IMG/VR virus record: IMGVR_UViG_3300050821_005619
Span: 1 to 53,810 of that record
Direction: 5' to 3' (one strand)
From: a virus
Length of the DNA: 53,810 nt
The notes under the pieces are model-generated. The model searched no databases, was not told the DNA's origin, and saw only the letters and a program-made list of their open reading frames with translations. Of this stretch, positions 1 through 6,039 are shown in pieces; position 1 is the stretch's first letter; the number at the start of each line of letters is the position of its first letter. Position numbers and translations under genes: made by a program.

Positions 1-20
1 TCCCCCTTTAAAATCAGCCA

Positions 21-50
21 CTTATAAATGTCCAAACAAATGGGAAACAA
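21..50 (-). promoter_or_regulatory. Putative leftward promoter at the left edge
   Basis: On the minus strand a TTGTTT hexamer (50-45) and a TATAAG hexamer (26-21) are separated by 18 bases, an acceptable sigma70-type arrangement. The implied transcript would leave the window at position 1 after a purine-rich AAAGGGGGA stretch. If the molecule is circular or permuted, it would enter the leftward gene block at 53810. AAATGTCC repeats overlap both hexamers. This is pattern matching only. Confidence 0.3.
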
Positions 51-56
51 ATGTCC
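26..56. repeat. AAATGTCC direct repeats (26-33, 49-56)
   Basis: Two identical AAATGTCC copies lie 23 bp apart in the same orientation, overlapping the -10 and -35 of the putative leftward promoter. The same motif appears as a palindrome, GACATTTAAATGTC, at 198-211 inside a terminator hairpin. Spacing of about two helical turns suggests operator half-sites, but no cognate regulator was identified. Confidence 0.45.
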
Positions 57-186
57 GAGCCCACGCTAGGGTGTACGTTTTGTCTGAGTGTTGCCGACTT
101 TTACCCTGCCCTGCGGTACGCCGATACCACATTTGGTAAGTCGGAACTAATAACCATGATGCCGTCCGTAGATTGCAGACGCAGCA
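51..186. other. Left-end non-coding stretch
   Basis: Apart from the promoter-like sequence and the AAATGTCC repeats (the second copy ends at 56), I see no credible gene here. An open frame running through 147-677 is antisense to the 302-1003 gene and has the arginine- and glutamine-rich composition of a shadow frame. No structured RNA was recognised. Confidence 0.5.
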
Positions 187-221
187 AAACCCGCCCGGAC
201 ATTTAAATGTCGGGCGGGTTT
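187..221. terminator. Bidirectional intrinsic terminator
   Basis: An 11-bp G+C-rich stem (AAACCCGCCCG, 187-197, with CGGGCGGGTTT, 211-221) encloses a second palindrome, GACATTTAAATGTC (198-211). A-runs and T-runs on both outer sides allow termination in either direction. It backs up the terminator at 251-281 after the leftward gene. Confidence 0.7.
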
Positions 222-250
222 CGGACAGTTGATTGGGGTGCTGAACGCAG

Positions 251-281
251 AAAAATCCCCCGCCCTTTCGGGCGGGGGATT
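251..281 (-). terminator. Intrinsic terminator of the 302-1003 gene
   Basis: A perfect stem of CCCCCGCCC (257-265) with GGGCGGGGG (270-278), extended by three A-T pairs, has a GAAA loop on the minus strand. It is followed by TTTTT (255-251, minus strand). It lies 20 bases past the stop codon of the leftward gene. Confidence 0.85.
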
Positions 282-301
282 GAACAGTTGTGCAGTAGGA
301 A

Positions 302-1003
302 CTAGGCGGCGCGGCGCTTGGCGCTCGTGATCGAGACGACCTTGCCGTTGCCCGACTTGAGCTTGGACAGAGCGGCGATGGCGTCCGCGATGTGCGGCGA
401 CTTGTTGGCGGGCACGGCGACCGTCTTGTTGCCGCGCTTCACGTTGTAGCCGTCGCGCATCTTTTCGAGGCGCTTCAGCATCGCGCCGATCTCCTCCTCG
501 AAAGTCTTGGGCTGCGCGACCTTGCCCTTGTTGCGCGCCGTGTTGGCTTGCTTCATAGCCGCAGTGAGTGCGGCGACCGGCGGCGAGTCGGGACGCTCTT
601 TGTCCCACTTCAGGCCGATAGCGGTCTTGGCGTTGTCGCCGTCTTTGCCGAACGAGCCGCGCTGGCGGATGCTGCACGCGATGTCATAGAGGCCGGTCAT
701 GCTCGGCAGCGACGGCAGCGAACGGATCGCCTTGAACAGCGGCTTCACGCACTTGTAGCCGCCAAGCTCGCCAACGCTCCACGTCTCGCTCAGGCGGTTC
801 TCCGCGAGAGTCGCCACGCCCTTGTGCGTGCGCAGCGATTGGATCAAGTCGTAGAACTCGCGTTGATCCGTGATCGCCTTGTCGGCAACCGCGAACGCCA
901 GCGACTCCACCATGCCGAAAAACGGCTCGTTGTTGTCGCTCGCAATCGTGCCCGCGAACTTCAGCATCTTCTGAACGTGCGGGTTGTTTTTCTTAATAGC
1001 CAT
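302..1003 (-). CDS. Hypothetical protein, 233 aa, leftward
   Basis: I do not recognise this protein. It is a soluble, moderately basic polypeptide with no membrane segment; the C-terminal third is rich in Lys, Arg and Ala and ends in a basic tail. The ATG at 1003 was chosen because it has GGAG six bases upstream. In-frame starts at 1015 and 1036 would place the 18-bp palindrome (1016-1033) inside the gene, whereas the 1003 start leaves it in the leader, where it could act as an operator. The gene stands alone, has its own strong terminator, and is divergent from the early-type operon. That position would suit a regulator or an early takeover protein, but no DNA-binding motif is obvious. Confidence 0.8.
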   Translation of the reverse strand: MAIKKNNPHVQKMLKFAGTIASDNNEPFFGMVESLAFAVADKAITDQREFYDLIQSLRTHKGVATLAENRLSETWSVGELGGYKCVKPLFKAIRSLPSLPSMTGLYDIACSIRQRGSFGKDGDNAKTAIGLKWDKERPDSPPVAALTAAMKQANTARNKGKVAQPKTFEEEIGAMLKRLEKMRDGYNVKRGNKTVAVPANKSPHIADAIAALSKLKSGNGKVVSITSAKRRAA

Positions 1004-1015
1004 TGTCGTCTCCAT

Positions 1016-1033
1016 GTTCCTCGTACGAGGAAC
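1016..1033. repeat. Palindrome copy 1 (18 bp, perfect)
   Basis: GTTCCTCGTACGAGGAAC is the longest perfect copy of the dispersed palindrome. It sits 12 bases upstream of the preferred ATG (1003) of the leftward gene, between the start and any promoter. It has no loop, so it reads as a binding site for a symmetric dimer rather than as a hairpin. Confidence 0.9.
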
Positions 1034-1105
1034 CATTGTTAATGGAGAGAAGCACCCGCTCCTCTCCTAACCTTAGGGGTTGCAGTCCACACGCTTGCCG
1101 CGCGT

Positions 1106-1121
1106 TTCCTCGTACGAGGAA
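1106..1121. repeat. Palindrome copy 2 (16 bp, perfect)
   Basis: TTCCTCGTACGAGGAA lies in the divergent intergenic region with its centre 89 bp from that of copy 1. Two perfect copies in one control region are the strongest argument for a regulatory role. Confidence 0.9.
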
Positions 1122-1299
1122 GTTCAACTTGCGGCGGCCGTGCTGCGGGGCTCGGCGCGGGGCGAAGTCGATGGACCGAGCGGGCTGGCCTGCCCCCCAC
1201 CGCCACTTGGACAGGGGTGGCCGGGCCGGTGGCGTGCTCATTGGCTTGAAAAATGTCGGTTCCAAAAAACCAAAAATAAAAAACCCCCGCCTCCCCCGC

Positions 1300-1327
1300 T
1301 TGACACACTCCCCCCACTTACTATCTT
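1300..1327 (+). promoter_or_regulatory. Sigma70-like promoter of the early rightward operon
   Basis: A consensus TTGACA (1300-1305) is followed after 16 bases by TATCTT (1322-1327), which matches the -10 consensus at four of six positions. A-tracts lie upstream (about 1262-1286). Initiation about seven bases downstream would fall at about 1334, directly before the ATG at 1335. No Shine-Dalgarno sequence is visible there, so the transcript may be leaderless. Confidence 0.6.
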
Positions 1328-1334
1328 CCCGGCC

Positions 1335-1892
1335 ATGATGCTTCGATCCCCCGAGTTTATCCCGCTCCGCCCCGGCGTCTTTGCGCTGGTCAACGAGCGC
1401 CGCAAGTACGCCTATGTCTCGTACACCCAGAACCTGCAGAAGCGCTCGCACTCGATGAGCCACATGCTGCTGCAGTACGACGCGTGGTGTGACAAGCCGC
1501 GCAAGGCCAAGCCCTACTGGCCGATCCGCGACATGCCGCAGCGCCCGAGTGACGAGTTCACGTTCTTTGCCGAACCGTATCGCGGTGCCGATGCGCTGGG
1601 CGAGGTCCAGCGCCTGCAGGACAAGTACCGTCGCCGGGGCTACAAGATCATTGCCGGTCACCGTGCCGCCTCCGGGCAGGTCCGCCTCAACGGCCGGCTG
1701 ATGAAACTTGCCGATGCCGTCGAGCAGCACAGCGACGTCGCCTACCTCACCGTCTATCGTCGACTTCAGAGGGGCTGGTCGGTGCGCCAAGCCCTTGGCT
1801 TGGACCCGCCTGCGCCGCGCTGGCACACCGGCAAGCAGGCCGAGCGCAAGGCGCGCAGTCTGGCCCGCGCCGCCGAGCGCGCGGCGGCCTAA
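1335..1892 (+). CDS. GIY-YIG-like nuclease with C-terminal HTH, 185 aa
   Basis: The N-terminal 50 residues follow the GIY-YIG pattern in degenerate form: GVF, then about ten residues, then YAYVSYT and NLQKR. In classical enzymes these positions are GIY, YIG and a catalytic Arg. The usual YIG glycine is replaced. The C-terminal part (about 115-155) contains a helix-turn-helix-like stretch with TVYRRLQRGWS, similar to the NUMOD-type DNA-binding modules of phage homing endonucleases. Arg- and Ala-rich residues end the protein. Tandem ATGs occur at 1335 and 1338. It is the first gene of the rightward early operon, directly behind the promoter. A role as a homing-type or regulatory DNA-binding nuclease is inferred, and activity is uncertain. 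Confidence 0.6.
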   Translation: MMLRSPEFIPLRPGVFALVNERRKYAYVSYTQNLQKRSHSMSHMLLQYDAWCDKPRKAKPYWPIRDMPQRPSDEFTFFAEPYRGADALGEVQRLQDKYRRRGYKIIAGHRAASGQVRLNGRLMKLADAVEQHSDVAYLTVYRRLQRGWSVRQALGLDPPAPRWHTGKQAERKARSLARAAERAAA

Positions 1893-1903
1893 ATCATGAA
1901 GTC

Positions 1904-2065
1904 ATGATCAGGATCACCGCCCCGCATTTCGTTGCCGGTGTCGTCATCACCTGCGGCCGGGTTGGGCGGCGCGCCCGCATCCTCGACTACATGATCGGCT
2001 GGACTGCCCAGCAGGTCATCGCCTACGTCGAGAAGAAGCACTGGCGTTACGAGTTGCTGCCGTGA
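1904..2065 (+). CDS. Small conserved-type phage protein, 53 aa
   Basis: A short gene from ATG at 1904 to TGA at 2063-2065. It begins MIRITAPHFVAG and has the compact pattern of small basic phage proteins in which a beta-rich start is followed by an amphipathic helix (WTAQQVIAYVEKK). No function is known to me. It lies 11 bases after the nuclease-like gene and 28 bases before the Tad2-like gene, in the same operon. There is no membrane segment. The regular codon use and position argue that it is real despite its size. Confidence 0.65.
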   Translation: MIRITAPHFVAGVVITCGRVGRRARILDYMIGWTAQQVIAYVEKKHWRYELLP

Positions 2066-2093
2066 GCTACCCCCTCTGAAAAGGAGATGTCAT

Positions 2094-2327
2094 ATGGAAG
2101 CCAAGACCCAAGACTACGGCGCGATCACGTGGGCGCTCAATCACATGCGCCATGGCCACAGGCTGCGCCGGGTCGCGTGGCCGACCGGCCACCATGCCGT
2201 CTACGAGAACGGCCAAGTGGTGAAGTATGGCCTCGGCATCCAGCGCTGGCAGCCCGAGCAGGCCGACGTGCTGGCCAGCGACTGGGTGCTGGTCGAGCCC
2301 ACCCTGCCGGGCGAGTACCACGCGTGA
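2094..2327 (+). CDS. DUF2829/Tad2-like anti-Thoeris protein, 77 aa
   Basis: The protein follows the DUF2829 layout. An N-terminal helix (ITWALNHMRHG, 11-21) leads into LRRVAW (24-29). A short beta region follows, and the domain ends with the diagnostic W.P..ADVLASDWVLVE segment (52-68). Tad2, of this family, is known to bind and sequester the cyclic ADP-ribose-type signal of type I Thoeris defence. The length fits the short members of the family. An AAGGAG Shine-Dalgarno (2080-2086) precedes ATG 2094. The neighbouring Acb2/Tad1-like gene supports an anti-defence role. Ligand binding by this short version is inferred, not shown. Confidence 0.75.
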   Translation: MEAKTQDYGAITWALNHMRHGHRLRRVAWPTGHHAVYENGQVVKYGLGIQRWQPEQADVLASDWVLVEPTLPGEYHA

Positions 2328-2704
2328 CCGACGACGCCCCACCGCCGTCGCCTACCATCGTCCAGCTGGTGGCGGCGCGCGACGCCCTCGACGCTGCCGC
2401 CGTGCCGGTCCCCGAGACCGTTTCGCCCCCCACGTCATTGGGCGCGGTACGGGCGCTCAAGACGCTCGACAACCGGCAATGGACGCCGGTCGAGTGCCTG
2501 CGCGACTGCATCGCCGACATCGAGAGCGGGCGCTCGCCGTGCGACAAGCTGCTGATCCTGCGGGTGCGCACCATATCGGCCGAGCAGAAGGACGAGGTCT
2601 TCAACGTCGGCTACCACGCCGCCAACTTCAAGGCGTCGGAAATCCTTGCCGCGCTCGAGTGCGCCAAGGCACAGGTCCTGCAGGAGATGGGCTACCTCGA
2701 ATGA
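2324..2704 (+). CDS. Hypothetical protein, 126 aa
   Basis: It starts at GTG 2324, overlapping the stop of the Tad2-like gene (GTGA). The N-terminus is Pro- and Ala-rich. The C-terminal half is a predicted soluble helical domain (KDEVFNVGYHAANFKASEIL and onward). I do not recognise a family. Tight coupling to both neighbours shows it belongs to the early operon. Confidence 0.7.
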   Translation: MTDDAPPPSPTIVQLVAARDALDAAAVPVPETVSPPTSLGAVRALKTLDNRQWTPVECLRDCIADIESGRSPCDKLLILRVRTISAEQKDEVFNVGYHAANFKASEILAALECAKAQVLQEMGYLE

Positions 2705-3021
2705 CTGAGCCGGAGCCCGCACCCGAGCCCATGCACAAGAGCCTGCAGCAGATCGTCGACGACCAGATCGTGCGCGGCTTCAAGCACATCGAATGGCTGA
2801 GCCAGCTGGCCAGCGTGCTCGAAATCGCCAACAACAAACGAGCAGGGCGCGCCACGCCGATGCAGCACGGCGTGGTCAACCGCATCAGGATGGCGGTGCG
2901 CTACATCGAGCTTCTGGAGCGTGAGGCGCGCGACAACGCCCGCCTGATCGCCGGGCTGCAGGACGACCTCAAGAACTACAGGATCGACCGCGACCTCGAC
3001 CGCCATGAGGAGGGCCGATGA
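2701..3021 (+). CDS. Hypothetical helical protein, 106 aa
   Basis: ATG 2701 overlaps the preceding stop (ATGA). The protein is acidic at the start and then almost wholly helical and charged, with heptad-like stretches in the C-terminal half (IELLEREARDNARLIAGLQD). This suggests a coiled coil or a small oligomeric protein. No family was recognised. Confidence 0.7.
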   Translation: MTEPEPAPEPMHKSLQQIVDDQIVRGFKHIEWLSQLASVLEIANNKRAGRATPMQHGVVNRIRMAVRYIELLEREARDNARLIAGLQDDLKNYRIDRDLDRHEEGR

Positions 3022-3215
3022 AGGACTTGCGCGAGAGAGTGTTCGCTGCCCTGAACCGGGCCAAGGAGAACGGCTACGACCAGACGGCGGAGGACCCCGA
3101 ACTGGTCGTCTGCGATCTGATCGCCTGCAGTGACGAGTTCGAGAGCCTGCGCGACGACGAGATGGCCGACCTGCAGGACTACATCATCGAATGGCAAGGG
3201 AGCTTCACGACATGA
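3018..3215 (+). CDS. Hypothetical acidic protein, 65 aa
   Basis: A short acidic protein coupled by ATGA overlaps to the genes before and after it. It contains two Cys (VVCDLIACSDEF) but no CxxC pair. It is small, negatively charged and helical, so a protein inhibitor or DNA mimic is possible but unsupported. No family was recognised. Confidence 0.7.
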   Translation: MKDLRERVFAALNRAKENGYDQTAEDPELVVCDLIACSDEFESLRDDEMADLQDYIIEWQGSFTT

Positions 3216-3634
3216 GAATACTGTGCCTCGACTTCGACGGCGTGCTGCACGCCTACACCTCGGGCTGGCAGGGCGTCGACAAGGTGGCCGACGGGCCGAC
3301 GCCGGGCGCGATGGCGTTCCTGCGCGCGGCGGTCGACAGCTTTCAGGTCCACATCTACTCGTCGCGCTCGGGCTCGATAGTCGGGCGGCTGGCGATGGCC
3401 GACGCGGTGCGCAGCTGGCTGATCGCTGACGGCATGTCGCCGGACGACGCGCTGGACTTCGTCGAGCGCGGCGTGTGCTGGCCCTCCGAGAAGCCTGCCG
3501 CCTTCATCACGCTCGACGACCGCGCGCTCTGCTTCAAGGGCGAGTTCCCGACCTTGGAGAGCTTGCACAACTTCAAGACGTGGGTCGAGATCAACAAGGA
3601 CGCCAACCGTGCCGCCGAGGGAGCACCGCGATGA
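3212..3634 (+). CDS. HAD-superfamily hydrolase, 140 aa
   Basis: The N-terminus carries HAD motif I, LDFDGVLH, with nucleophile Asp7 and Asp9. Ser50 or Ser51 in IYSSRS is motif II, a Lys near 94 may be motif III, and LDDR (101-104) is motif IV. It is a compact enzyme without a large cap, typical of small phage phosphatases acting on nucleotides or polynucleotide ends. ATG 3212 overlaps the preceding stop. It sits between the Tad2-like and Acb2-like genes, so degradation of a nucleotide second messenger is an attractive idea. General nucleotide or DNA-end metabolism is equally possible. Confidence 0.8.
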   Translation: MRILCLDFDGVLHAYTSGWQGVDKVADGPTPGAMAFLRAAVDSFQVHIYSSRSGSIVGRLAMADAVRSWLIADGMSPDDALDFVERGVCWPSEKPAAFITLDDRALCFKGEFPTLESLHNFKTWVEINKDANRAAEGAPR

Positions 3635-3876
3635 CCGAGCAACAACACAGAGAAACAATGGCCAATATTGGCACCCAGTCGGTTGAGCCGATGCTGCAGT
3701 TCTTCGATTTCGCCCACCTGCCGCCCAACCTGCAGGCCGTGTCGCGGGACTTTTGTGAACTGGCCGAGCGCATCGTGCGAAACCTGCCGCGCAACGCCGA
3801 GCGCACTGTCGCGTTACGGAAACTTCTGGAGAGTAAGGATTGCGCGGTGCGCAGCACGCTCTACAAGGACTTCTGA
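3631..3876 (+). CDS. Acb2/Tad1-like cyclic nucleotide sponge, 81 aa
   Basis: The protein has the pattern I associate with the Acb2/Tad1 helical-hairpin family. A FDFAHLPPNLQAVS segment (25-38) leads into a first helix. The second part, LPRNAERTVALRKLLESKD (52-70), is followed by CAVRSTL. Acb2 is known to sequester the cyclic oligonucleotides of CBASS, and Tad1 those of Thoeris. The assignment rests on remembered family patterns, since no alignment was run. ATG 3631 overlaps the HAD gene stop. Linkage with the DUF2829 gene 1.3 kb upstream strengthens the reading. Confidence 0.6.
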   Translation: MTEQQHRETMANIGTQSVEPMLQFFDFAHLPPNLQAVSRDFCELAERIVRNLPRNAERTVALRKLLESKDCAVRSTLYKDF

Positions 3877-4082
3877 TGAAGCCCAAGACCTACCTCGCCG
3901 TCATGATGTCCGACGACCAGTCGGGCTACCCGCTCGACATCTACCCGAGCGAGCGGGACAACGCCTACCGCGACTCGCGAGAGGCGGGCCACAAGGTGAT
4001 CGGCGAGTTCGCCACCATGGCCGACGCCATCATCGCCATCAAGGGCTGGCTCGCCGAGCACCCACCAAGCGTAACAGCGTAA
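3876..4082 (+). CDS. Hypothetical protein, 68 aa
   Basis: ATG 3876 overlaps the stop of the Acb2-like gene (TGATG). It is a compact soluble protein: a beta-rich start (KTYLAVMMSDD), a charged middle, and a C-terminal helix (MADAIIAIKGWLAEH). It is the last gene of the tightly coupled early cluster. No family was recognised; an accessory role in the same cluster is inferred from position. Confidence 0.65.
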   Translation: MKPKTYLAVMMSDDQSGYPLDIYPSERDNAYRDSREAGHKVIGEFATMADAIIAIKGWLAEHPPSVTA

Positions 4083-4118
4083 CCCCTACAACCCACTAAA
4101 AACTTCAGGAGAAGAACA

Positions 4119-4706
4119 ATGCTTGCTCGCATCACCTCCATCGGCGGTGACCTCTATCACGTCCACATCCTCGAAGGCGGCGAAGGCCACCCCGATCAGG
4201 GCCTGCCCGGTCAGGGTGGTCGTCCGCCCCATGTCGGCAATCGCCCACCGGGCAGCGGTCGCCCGCCCCATGTCGGTGGTGGTCCGGCGCATCCCGGTTG
4301 GGGTGGCAACCGTCCGGTCGATCCCGACTACGGCTTCGGCAGCGAGCACCCCGATCAGGGCCTGCCGGGTGGTGGCAGTGGCAACTTCCCCGGCCACCTG
4401 CCGAGCGAACCGCCGCCGCAGATCATGCCCGGCCAGACGCTGATCATGGTGCGCGACCAGCACGGGACTTGGTACTACGCCTCGATCCCCAACAGTTCGG
4501 CCCCGCCGCGTCCGCAGCCGCAGCCGCCGGGTGGTGGTGAGCATCCCGATCAGGGCCTGCCGGGTCAGGGTGGTCGTCCGCCGCACATCGGTGGCGGACC
4601 AGCCCCACAACCGCCGGTCCATCCCGGCAATCGCCCACCGGGCAGCGGACCGGGCGTGCCGCCACGGCCCGATCAGGGGCTGCCGCCGACGCCACAGCCT
4701 CGCTAA
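4119..4706 (+). CDS. Pro/Gly-rich 'PDQGLPG' repeat protein, 195 aa
   Basis: After a short folded start, most of the protein consists of imperfect repeats of HPDQGLPG with GRPPH and GNRPPGSG linkers. About five copies of PDQGLP are visible. A single ordered island (QTLIMVRDQHGTWYYASIP, about 107-125) interrupts the repeats. Comparable low-complexity proteins occur in other phages without known function. An AGGAG Shine-Dalgarno lies ahead of ATG 4119, and a strong terminator follows. It could be a flexible virion or scaffold-type protein, or a decoy or interaction platform. Nothing in the sequence decides. Confidence 0.75.
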   Translation: MLARITSIGGDLYHVHILEGGEGHPDQGLPGQGGRPPHVGNRPPGSGRPPHVGGGPAHPGWGGNRPVDPDYGFGSEHPDQGLPGGGSGNFPGHLPSEPPPQIMPGQTLIMVRDQHGTWYYASIPNSSAPPRPQPQPPGGGEHPDQGLPGQGGRPPHIGGGPAPQPPVHPGNRPPGSGPGVPPRPDQGLPPTPQPR

Positions 4707-4721
4707 GGCTTGATCAAGTAG

Positions 4722-4752
4722 GGGGGACGTGGGAACGTCCCCCTTCTCTTTT
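4722..4752 (+). terminator. Intrinsic terminator after the repeat protein
   Basis: A perfect 9-bp stem of GGGGGACGT (4722-4730) with ACGTCCCCC (4735-4743) has a GGGA loop and is followed by TTCTCTTTT. It ends the early rightward operon 15 bases past the stop codon. The Shine-Dalgarno of the next gene lies just beyond. Confidence 0.85.
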
Positions 4753-4767
4753 CCAAGGGAGGTATCG

Positions 4768-5328
4768 ATGTCCGACAGCTACGCGGCCCCACCCGTCTCG
4801 CCATCCGAAGGCACACCGACGCAGCCGTCGGTGCAGGTGACCAACGACTACTTCGAGAAGCTCGAAGTCGACGCTGAGGAAGAGAAGTACCGCTATATGG
4901 CGGCGCAAGTTCCCCCCATCATGCAAGACGAGTTCCTCGCCATGTACCCTCCCATCGTCGCCAAGACCCCCGCGCCCAAGGACATGGAAGACATCCGTCA
5001 GTCGCGCCCGAAGCGCGGCGACCCGGCTCCCAACGAGCCCAAGGAGTATCTCGAGATCGGCAACGACGTCGAGAACCTGCCCGAGCACTCCGACAACCTG
5101 CCGCCGCAGGGCGGGCCCGCCGGTCAGGGCGAAGGCAGCGAAGCGCCGTCGACTTCGCGTCGCCTGACGGTCGAGGCGATCAAGGCGCGCGAGGAGAAGC
5201 TGGTCAAGGAGCCGCCCAAGCGCCGTGGCGTCGGCGAGCGCCAGCAGGCCGCGCAGCCCGCAGCGCAGCCCGAGCAGGCAGCGCAGCCGTACGATCCGAA
5301 CTACCCGCCTGCTTACCCGCAGCGGTAA
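4768..5328 (+). CDS. Hypothetical Pro/Glu-rich protein, 186 aa
   Basis: An acidic, proline-rich, probably extended protein. Residues about 27-70 are helical and charged (DYFEKLEVDAEEEKYRY). The C-terminal 40 residues are Gln-, Ala- and Pro-rich with repeated AAQP units. ATG 4768 has a strong GGGAGGT upstream. It follows the terminator, so it begins a new unit, although no clear promoter was found. No family was recognised; a structural or linker protein is plausible because the next genes encode spike and virion proteins. Confidence 0.7.
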   Translation: MSDSYAAPPVSPSEGTPTQPSVQVTNDYFEKLEVDAEEEKYRYMAAQVPPIMQDEFLAMYPPIVAKTPAPKDMEDIRQSRPKRGDPAPNEPKEYLEIGNDVENLPEHSDNLPPQGGPAGQGEGSEAPSTSRRLTVEAIKAREEKLVKEPPKRRGVGERQQAAQPAAQPEQAAQPYDPNYPPAYPQR

Positions 5329-5329
5329 G

Positions 5330-5782
5330 ATGGACGGCGCTCTCCGCGACGCCCCACCGCCGCCACCGACCGGCGTCTCGCAGGCCGAGTTGGACGAGCG
5401 GTGGGAGATGCTCTTGGCCGACGCTGAGCAGGCCAAGCTCGCCTACATGCAGCAGCGCACGCCGGTTGAGCTTCAGCCGCACCTGCGCTGGTACATCGAG
5501 CAGGATGCCCTGCCGCCCGTGCCGCCAGCGACGCAGGCGGTGGTCAACGACGGCGACAGCATCAACGTCCAGATGTGGGACAACAGCACGGTGCCCGGCG
5601 TGGCGGCCGTCGCCAACAGCGTGCTGACCCGCGTCACGCCTAACGCCGTCGCCTCCAAGACGATCATCGCCAACAACGCGAACGTCGTGGTGCACGACGC
5701 AGCCGACGCGGTGCAGCCCGGCTCGCCCGGTCGGGCGACGGTGGCGGCTGGTGCGCTGACTAAGGTGACGTTGACGGTGTAG
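5330..5782 (+). CDS. Hypothetical protein, possible fibre-type, 150 aa
   Basis: ATG 5330 lies one base after the previous stop. The first 70 residues are Pro-rich and helical. The last 75 are a beta-type, Asn-, Val- and Thr-rich repeat (VVNDGDSINVQM, VANSVLTRVT, IIANNANVVV) like the shaft or head of a small trimeric fibre. No family was recognised. It overlaps the 3' end of the convergent small zinc-ribbon gene by 23 bases. Confidence 0.65.
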   Translation: MDGALRDAPPPPPTGVSQAELDERWEMLLADAEQAKLAYMQQRTPVELQPHLRWYIEQDALPPVPPATQAVVNDGDSINVQMWDNSTVPGVAAVANSVLTRVTPNAVASKTIIANNANVVVHDAADAVQPGSPGRATVAAGALTKVTLTV

Positions 5783-6017
5783 CTTCACCGTTGGCGCTGT
5801 GGCCGACGGTGAGCGTCTGGTCGCGCATGTAAGCGTTGAAGCCCCACGCGCACGGCGGGCAGAGGTGCGCGGGCGGTTTGGTGTGGTCGTCGACCCACAG
5901 TGTCACCCAGCCTTCGGGTGGCGCTGAGCGGGTGGTGATCGGGCCGTTGCTGAGCGGCACGGTGGTCTTGTCGCGGCAGCGGTCGCAGACGAACAGGGTT
6001 TCTTGTTGAGCCGTCAT
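5760..6017 (-). CDS. Small zinc-ribbon-like protein, 85 aa, leftward
   Basis: Two CxxC pairs, CDRC (residues about 11-14) and CPPC (about 53-56), form a likely zinc-binding knuckle. CGAGG lies seven bases ahead of ATG 6017. It lies alone on the minus strand between rightward genes, which is unusual. The spaced CxxC pairs and the recognisable Shine-Dalgarno argue against a shadow frame. Its function is unknown; an RNA- or DNA-binding role is conceivable. Confidence 0.6.
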   Translation of the reverse strand: MTAQQETLFVCDRCRDKTTVPLSNGPITTRSAPPEGWVTLWVDDHTKPPAHLCPPCAWGFNAYMRDQTLTVGHSANGEATPSTSP

Positions 6018-6039
6018 TTACAACCTCGGAGTTTTACTC

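Larger units (their letters stand above)
1004..1334. other. Divergent intergenic control region
   Basis: This 331-bp stretch separates two divergent transcription units and holds no convincing gene. It contains two copies of the TTCCTCGTACGAGGAA palindrome (1016-1033 and 1106-1121) and a G+C-rich central part. An A-rich tract near 1262-1286 and a sigma70-like promoter at 1300-1327 face right. The A-rich tract could act as an UP element. The promoter of the leftward gene was not pinned down. Confidence 0.65.

Noticed and set aside
1250-1310. T-rich stretch on the minus strand as a terminator
   Set aside because: A/T runs alternate with G/C runs but no proper stem precedes them; it fits better as an A-tract upstream of a promoter.
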